A stretch of 8,463 bases of DNA, taken from assembly GCA_937864895.1 (NCBI GenBank), contig CALMDF010000299.1, positions 1 through 8,463 of the forward strand. The letters run 5' to 3'. The notes beneath the pieces were generated by a model. That model ran no database searches. It saw only the letters and a program-made list of their open reading frames with translations, and was not told the origin of the DNA. Both the position numbers and the translations under genes were made by a program. The DNA comes from an uncultured Holophagales bacterium. Its GTDB lineage: Bacteria > Acidobacteriota > Thermoanaerobaculia > UBA5066. Below are positions 4,831 through 8,463 of the stretch, piece after piece (the stretch's first letter is position 1; every line of letters starts with the position of its first letter).

Positions 4831-7095
4831 TCAGTCGGGTGACGGAGAGCTCCTGTGGGATCCGCCACCAGACCGGGAGGGTGGCGGAGACGAGGAACGG
4901 GAGGAGGAAGGCGGAGCCGACGACCTGGAGGACGAAGGCGGAGCCGAGTACGTGCCGGAGCCGGAGCGCGACGGCGGCGGCGCCGAGGAGCGGGATGGCG
5001 CTGCGGAGCGCGGGGCGGGAGCCGATCTCGGGGCCTCGAAGGAGCGAGACGGGGGCGGCGCCGAGGAGCGGGACGGAGTCTCGTCGCGAGGGGCCGGGGC
5101 CGACCTCGGGGTGTCGAAGGAGCGGGACGGGGGCGGCTCAGAAGGGCGGGAAGGGGTCTCGGACCGCGGAGCGGGAATCGCGTCTCCAGGGCTCGAGCCC
5201 CGGGAGGGCGCGCCGGAGCCCCGCCAGCCCTCGTCGCGCTGGGGCGCGGGCGCCTCGCGACGGGTGGGCGACCCAGCGGTCGAGCGCGAAGGCTCGGGGT
5301 CGGGGGCCCGCTCCCGCCTCGGTGGGACGACGAGCGAGCGGGAGGGCGTGGTTCCCGGGCGGGGCTCGGTGCCGGGAGACCTCCAGCCGTCGTCCCCTCG
5401 GACGGACCGGTCTCGTCCGAATCCGCCGCTGAGCGGGGGCTCGTCCACGCGGGAAGGGGCGGTCTCGGGTCCGCGGCCCGGGCGCGTCTCGGCGACGACG
5501 CCGGAGTCGCGCCAGAGCTCACGCGTCGTCGGCGCTTCTCCGCGTCCCGGGCTCGGACGCTCGTCGGTCCGGCCGGGAGCGGCTTCGCGGCGGGGGGCGG
5601 CGAGCTGGTCGGCGGGAACTGGACGGTAGCCGGGGTCCTGGCCGGCCGTCACGAAGGAACGCCGGAGGCCGTCGCGGGTCGTCGCCCCGAGCGTCGTCTC
5701 GCGCCGGAGGACCGGCGTGAGATCCGCGATGCCGCCTCCGCCGCGAGGCGTGTCGCCGAGAGACTGCGGGGCTCGCCGGACGGCGTCCTGGATGGCCGTG
5801 GTGACCGAGCCTCCCCGGCCGCGTTCGATCCTGAGCGGGGTCGTCGCGACGAGGCCGCGTTCCCCGGGCCTGAAGCCGACACGCTCGTGCCCGAGGACGT
5901 CGCGCCGCGCGTCGAGGCGGGAGCCCATCTTGTCGACGGAGGCGTAGCTCCAGCCGCGAGGGTCGACGCGGGTCACGTCGACCCGTCCGCGCAGGTGCGG
6001 GTAGGCGTGGGTGCCGCGCTCCGCGCCGACCTCGTTCCGGCGGGACCTGGCCCAGGCCTCGCCGTGGCCGCCGCCGTGATGACCGCCGCCGCCGTGGTGG
6101 CCGCCGTAGTAGCCGCCGTAGTAGCCGATCGGGCACCAGCCCACCCACGACGGGGTGTAGCTCCAGTAGACCCAGGCGGGCGAGTAGTAGGTGCCCGGGG
6201 CCCAGTACCACCCGTATCCGACGTCCCAGTACCAGGAGCCGTAGTGGTAGGGGAGCCAGCCCCACGGCTCGTAGGAGACCCAGGTCAGGCCGGCGGGCGA
6301 CCAGCGCCAGTAGCCGTCGACGTAGGGCCGCCAGCCGGTGACGACGGACGGCCTCCAGGCGTAGGAGCCGTCGACGAGGATCCACGAGCCGTAGCTTTCG
6401 AAGTCGCCGGCGGCGTAGTCGTAAGCGTACTCGGCGGAGACGAAGCGGCTCGCCGCATCGCCCGGGACGAGGGCCCTTCGTTCGGCGATGAAGCCGGCGA
6501 AACGGTCGGCCGGCTCCCGGAGCCAGTCGACCTCGAGCGGAGAGTCCCCGGAGACGAACACGTACTGGCCGCTCCGCAGGATTGCGCGGCCCGACCGGGC
6601 GTGGACGTCGGCCCGGCCCGAGGTGACGTAGATCTCGGTCCCCCGCCGACCGGTCTCTACCCGGTACAGGCCCTCGTCGGGGAGGAGGACCGTCGCGTCC
6701 TCCGTGTCGATCCGTGTCGCCTCCTCGCGGCTCGTCGACCAGCGGTGCTCGACCGAGACGGCGCCTCTCTCGAGGTAGATCGCGTTGCGCTCGTCCTCGG
6801 CCTCGTAGGTCCTCGCAAGGCGATCGAACCGGAGGTTCGTCAGGACGTCGATGCGCAGGACGTTCCCGTCGGCCAGGATGACCTCGGCCCGGGAGGAGGA
6901 GCCGGTCGAGATCCGGTCCCCGGCGAGGACCGGCGTGTTGGGCCGGGCGGAGGGGTCGTTCTCGGCCCGGGAGACGAGAGAGACCTCGGATCCGACGTAG
7001 GAGAGGTACGAATACCCTTCCCGCTGCGCGAAGGCGGAGGCTCCCGGCAGGAGGAGTGCGAGCGCGAGGGCGTACCGGAGAGCTCGGGTGGGCAT
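4831..7095 (-). CDS. Secreted FecR-domain / DUF6600-like protein with disordered Pro-Ser-Arg tail
   Basis: The 754-residue product starts at ATG 7095, eight bases after a GGAGGT. It opens with a signal peptide (basic RALRY, hydrophobic core 8-18, likely cleavage after AFA at 23). Residues about 35-185 are beta-rich and FecR-like, with VLAGDRISTGSSSRAEVILADG followed by LRIDVLTNLRF. Residues 222-330 match the aromatic DUF6600 type: WVSYEPWGWLPYHYGSWYW and repeats of YGWYWAPG; 25 of residues 271-330 are Trp or Tyr. A His/Gly/Tyr patch follows at 325-345. Residues about 480-754 are low-complexity Pro, Ser, Arg and Gly, ending in 26-residue tandem repeats. Export to the periplasm or surface is likely. 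FecR proteins usually relay signals to an ECF sigma factor, but there is no transmembrane anchor and no sigma gene nearby, so a structural or envelope role is as likely. The function is unknown. Confidence 0.85.
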   Translation of the reverse strand: MPTRALRYALALALLLPGASAFAQREGYSYLSYVGSEVSLVSRAENDPSARPNTPVLAGDRISTGSSSRAEVILADGNVLRIDVLTNLRFDRLARTYEAEDERNAIYLERGAVSVEHRWSTSREEATRIDTEDATVLLPDEGLYRVETGRRGTEIYVTSGRADVHARSGRAILRSGQYVFVSGDSPLEVDWLREPADRFAGFIAERRALVPGDAASRFVSAEYAYDYAAGDFESYGSWILVDGSYAWRPSVVTGWRPYVDGYWRWSPAGLTWVSYEPWGWLPYHYGSWYWDVGYGWYWAPGTYYSPAWVYWSYTPSWVGWCPIGYYGGYYGGHHGGGGHHGGGHGEAWARSRRNEVGAERGTHAYPHLRGRVDVTRVDPRGWSYASVDKMGSRLDARRDVLGHERVGFRPGERGLVATTPLRIERGRGGSVTTAIQDAVRRAPQSLGDTPRGGGGIADLTPVLRRETTLGATTRDGLRRSFVTAGQDPGYRPVPADQLAAPRREAAPGRTDERPSPGRGEAPTTRELWRDSGVVAETRPGRGPETAPSRVDEPPLSGGFGRDRSVRGDDGWRSPGTEPRPGTTPSRSLVVPPRRERAPDPEPSRSTAGSPTRREAPAPQRDEGWRGSGAPSRGSSPGDAIPAPRSETPSRPSEPPPSRSFDTPRSAPAPRDETPSRSSAPPPSRSFEAPRSAPAPRSAAPSRSSAPPPSRSGSGTYSAPPSSSRSSAPPSSSRSSSPPPSRSGGGSHRSSPSPD
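4963..5150. repeat. 78-base tandem repeat inside the secreted-protein gene
   Basis: Two diverged 78-base units (4963-5040 and 5041-5118) and a partial third up to about 5150 share blocks such as GGAGCGxGACGGxGGCGGCGCCGAGGAGCGGGA with substitutions. They encode 26-residue repeats (protein residues about 654-679, 680-705 and a partial copy from 706) of the form PPPSRSF, then PRSAPAPR, then PSRSSA. The period is a multiple of three, so copy-number change would keep the frame. Confidence 0.75.
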
Positions 7096-7103
7096 CGGAG
7101 TCG

Positions 7104-7109
7104 ACCTCC
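7104..7109 (-). promoter_or_regulatory. Ribosome-binding site deciding the secreted-protein start
   Basis: GGAGGT on the minus strand lies eight bases before ATG 7095, directly ahead of a canonical signal peptide. The frame is open a further 58 codons upstream to an ATG at 7269, but that extension would bury the signal peptide and overlap the divergent gene, so the start at 7095 is preferred. Confidence 0.8.
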
Positions 7110-7175
7110 ACCCGAAACCGATGCGACCCCCGTGCCACCCCCGACAGTCCCCCGACGGAGACGCCGGCCGACTCG

Positions 7176-8030
7176 ATGCTTGACCCGCGGACTCCCGCAG
7201 GTCAACCTCGAGACGTGGTCTTCGAATTCCTGAAGAAGAAGTTCCTGGATCTGGCGGCTTCGGCGACACCCCGGGAGGACGCGGCTCCGCCCCGGGCCGG
7301 CGAGAGCTACGAGGAGCGCCGGGCCAGGGCCGAAGAGCTTCACGAGAGGGGAGCGGCCGCCGCCGCGGTCGAGGTCCTCGAGAAGCTCGCGGCGGATCTC
7401 GCCGGCGAGGGGAGTTTTCCGCTCGCCGTCGCCGTCAGGCACCAGATCAGCGCCTGGAGCGCGTCTCCGCCCGCGGCCGAGACCGCCACCGAGGACGGCG
7501 AGCGGATGACCCGGCAGCTCGCCGAGAGCGGGTCCTGGACGAGGCCCCCGGGCGTGCTCCTCGACGCCCACGAGATCCCGGAGGGGCTCGACAGGGCCCG
7601 TTTCTTCGCCGGGATGACGAGCGAGGAGGTCGCCGGCTTCATCGCCTCGACCGAGCGCCGGACCTTTCTCGAGGGCGAAGCGGTCATCGAGCAGGGGAAA
7701 ACCGGACGGAGCCTCTACATCGTCACCCGGGGCGTCCTCGGGGTCGAGTCGACGGGAACCGAGGGCGGAACGCTGCGAATGGGCGTCCTGACGATGGGAG
7801 ACGTGTTCGGCGAGGTCGGCCTCCTGACGGGACGGCCGAGGACGGCGACCGTCATCGCCGAGACCGGGGCGGAATGTCTCGAAATTTCCGAGGAGGCCTG
7901 GAAGGGGATCCTCGGCCGGTTCCCGAGGGTCCGGAAGGTGCTCGAGGAGGTCCACCACGAGCGGGCTCGGCTCGCGGCCGACGCCATCCTCGAAGACCTT
8001 CGCCGACGGAGAGGGGACGAGGGAGCCTGA
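7176..8030 (+). CDS. Cyclic nucleotide-binding domain protein without HTH
   Basis: The 284-residue product has a C-terminal cNMP-binding beta-barrel at about residues 138-258. The phosphate-binding cassette is intact: GDVFGEVGLLTGRPRTATVIA with E213 and R222, the residues that hold the ribose and phosphate in CAP-type domains. After the barrel only a short basic helix follows (ERARLAADAILEDLRRRRG), too small for the Crp/Fnr winged helix. Residues about 44-95 form Ala/Glu-rich helices reminiscent of a TPR-like pair (EERRARAEELHERGAAAAAV). It is therefore a probable nucleotide sensor acting through protein contact rather than a transcription factor. The start is uncertain: ATG 7176 has no good Shine-Dalgarno, and GTG 7215 (then VFEFLKKKFLDLA) is equally possible. 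def follows with no gap (TGAATG). Confidence 0.82.
   Translation: MLDPRTPAGQPRDVVFEFLKKKFLDLAASATPREDAAPPRAGESYEERRARAEELHERGAAAAAVEVLEKLAADLAGEGSFPLAVAVRHQISAWSASPPAAETATEDGERMTRQLAESGSWTRPPGVLLDAHEIPEGLDRARFFAGMTSEEVAGFIASTERRTFLEGEAVIEQGKTGRSLYIVTRGVLGVESTGTEGGTLRMGVLTMGDVFGEVGLLTGRPRTATVIAETGAECLEISEEAWKGILGRFPRVRKVLEEVHHERARLAADAILEDLRRRRGDEGA
7180..7205. promoter_or_regulatory. 26-base dyad between the divergent genes
   Basis: TTGACC (7180-7185) and GGTCAA (7200-7205) are perfect inverted copies; inside them GCGG (7187-7190) pairs with CCGC (7195-7198), with one C/A mismatch between the blocks. It lies 85 bases upstream of the secreted-protein ATG on one side and 10 bases before the alternative GTG start of the cNMP gene on the other. 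It could be a repressor operator or a leader hairpin. It does not match the TGTGA-N6-TCACA site of Crp. Confidence 0.45.
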
Positions 8031-8463
8031 ATGGCCATTCGGGACATCGTGAAATACGGCGACGCCCGGCTCGTCGCGAAGAACGAAGACGTCACGGACT
8101 TCGGGGACCCCTCGCTGCGGCAGCTGGTGCGGGACCTCCTCGACACGGGGTGGGCGGCGCCGGGGCTGGGCATCGCGGCGCCGCAGATCGGCGTGAACAA
8201 GAGGGTGTGCGTCGTCGACCTCTCCGTCGGGAAGGATCCTTCGCAGATCCTCGTCCTGGTCAATCCCCGCGTGGTGGACGCCGAGGGGCTGGTGAGGGAC
8301 GAAGAGGGGTGCCTCTCGTTCCCCGACGTCGTCGAGATCGTCGAGCGCCCCGAGGCGGTCGCGGTCGAGGCCTGGGACGAGAACGGCGTGAAACGGGTCC
8401 TCGAGGGCGCAGATCGCCTGGCCCGGGCCTTCTGCCACGAGGTCGACCCCCTCGACCCCCGCC
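8031..8463 (+). CDS. def: Peptide deformylase, 3' end beyond the window; altered HExxH
   Basis: The 144 visible codons read MAIRDIVKYGDARLVAKNED and on to the window edge. Deformylase removes the formyl group from the N-terminal Met of nascent proteins using a metal held by one Cys and two His. Motif 1 (GLGIAAPQIG, residues 45-54) and motif 2 (EEGCLSFP, metal ligand C94) are intact. Motif 3 reads FCHEVDPLDPR: H136 and catalytic E137 are present, but the second metal-binding His expected at residue 140 is Pro (CCC at 8448-8450), and the usual Gly three residues later is also Pro. Residue 40 is Gly where this family usually has Met. The gene abuts the cNMP protein (TGAATG), with GGGAG before the ATG. 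The family is about 165-190 residues, so roughly 20-45 are missing. Confidence 0.9.
   Translation, partial: MAIRDIVKYGDARLVAKNEDVTDFGDPSLRQLVRDLLDTGWAAPGLGIAAPQIGVNKRVCVVDLSVGKDPSQILVLVNPRVVDAEGLVRDEEGCLSFPDVVEIVERPEAVAVEAWDENGVKRVLEGADRLARAFCHEVDPLDPR

Noticed and set aside
6057..6125. Short triplet-like repeats as a separate repeat element
   Set aside because: They simply encode the His/Gly/Tyr patch of the secreted protein and show no independent structure.
7056..7175. Upstream start of the cNMP protein at ATG 7056
   Set aside because: The extra residues are a shadow of the divergent gene's signal-peptide and leader region and show no protein-like composition.
7180..7208. TTGACC as a sigma-70 -35 element for the cNMP gene
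   Set aside because: The hexamer 17 bases downstream is CAACCT, not a -10 box; the TTGACC is better explained as one arm of the dyad.
4855..7233. A 792-codon open frame on the plus strand opposite the secreted-protein gene
   Set aside because: It is Gly/Arg/Val-rich low complexity with no recognisable domain or credible start. Long antisense frames are expected in very GC-rich DNA. The minus frame has a Shine-Dalgarno, a signal peptide and FecR/DUF6600 motifs.
7096..7269. Longer start of the secreted protein at ATG 7269
   Set aside because: It would place 58 residues before a clear signal peptide and overlap the divergent cNMP gene; ATG 7095 has a GGAGGT eight bases upstream.

Overview
The window is a very GC-rich bacterial chromosome segment holding the distal part of the ribosomal-protein/RNA polymerase alpha operon, then a short convergent operon, then a large secreted protein divergent from a cNMP-binding protein and a peptide deformylase gene cut by the window edge. 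I see no tRNA, rRNA, CRISPR array or mobile element. The taxon cannot be fixed from the sequence. The combination of a four-cysteine S4, an A/K-rich tail on L17, a FecR/DUF6600-type secreted protein and the deformylase sequence style fits Acidobacteriota or a similar GC-rich Gram-negative phylum (inference, low confidence).

Positions 1-3601 (+): infA (3' end), rpmJ, rpsM, rpsK, rpsD, rpoA and rplQ, in the conserved order. All are tightly spaced except for a 201-base rpsK-rpsD gap packed with inverted repeats. L36 and S4 are both zinc-binding versions. L17 carries a tail of about 94 residues beyond its core. The alpha operon ends in a long GNRA-capped hairpin that lies inside the 3' coding end of the convergent gene.

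Positions 3605-4730 (-): a likely operon of a 73-residue two-helix membrane protein, acpS (4-base ATGA overlap) and a stand-alone response-regulator receiver (11-base gap, GTG start without Shine-Dalgarno). A TACAAT -10-like box and an upstream hairpin suggest that it starts as its own unit.

Positions 4831-7095 (-): a 754-residue exported protein with a signal peptide, a FecR-like domain, a Trp/Tyr-rich DUF6600-like segment, a His/Gly patch and a disordered Pro/Ser/Arg tail built partly from 26-residue tandem repeats.

Positions 7176-8463 (+): a cyclic-nucleotide-binding-domain protein without a visible DNA-binding domain, directly abutting def. A 26-base dyad lies between its two candidate start codons. 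The def fragment lacks the second metal-binding His of HExxH exactly at the window edge, which could be real degeneration or an assembly-end artefact.

Nothing here is clearly a new defence or mobile system. The most unusual items are the rpsK-rpsD hairpin cluster, the altered deformylase motif, the terminator hairpin shared with a convergent coding end, and the cNMP protein/FecR divergent locus with its dyad.
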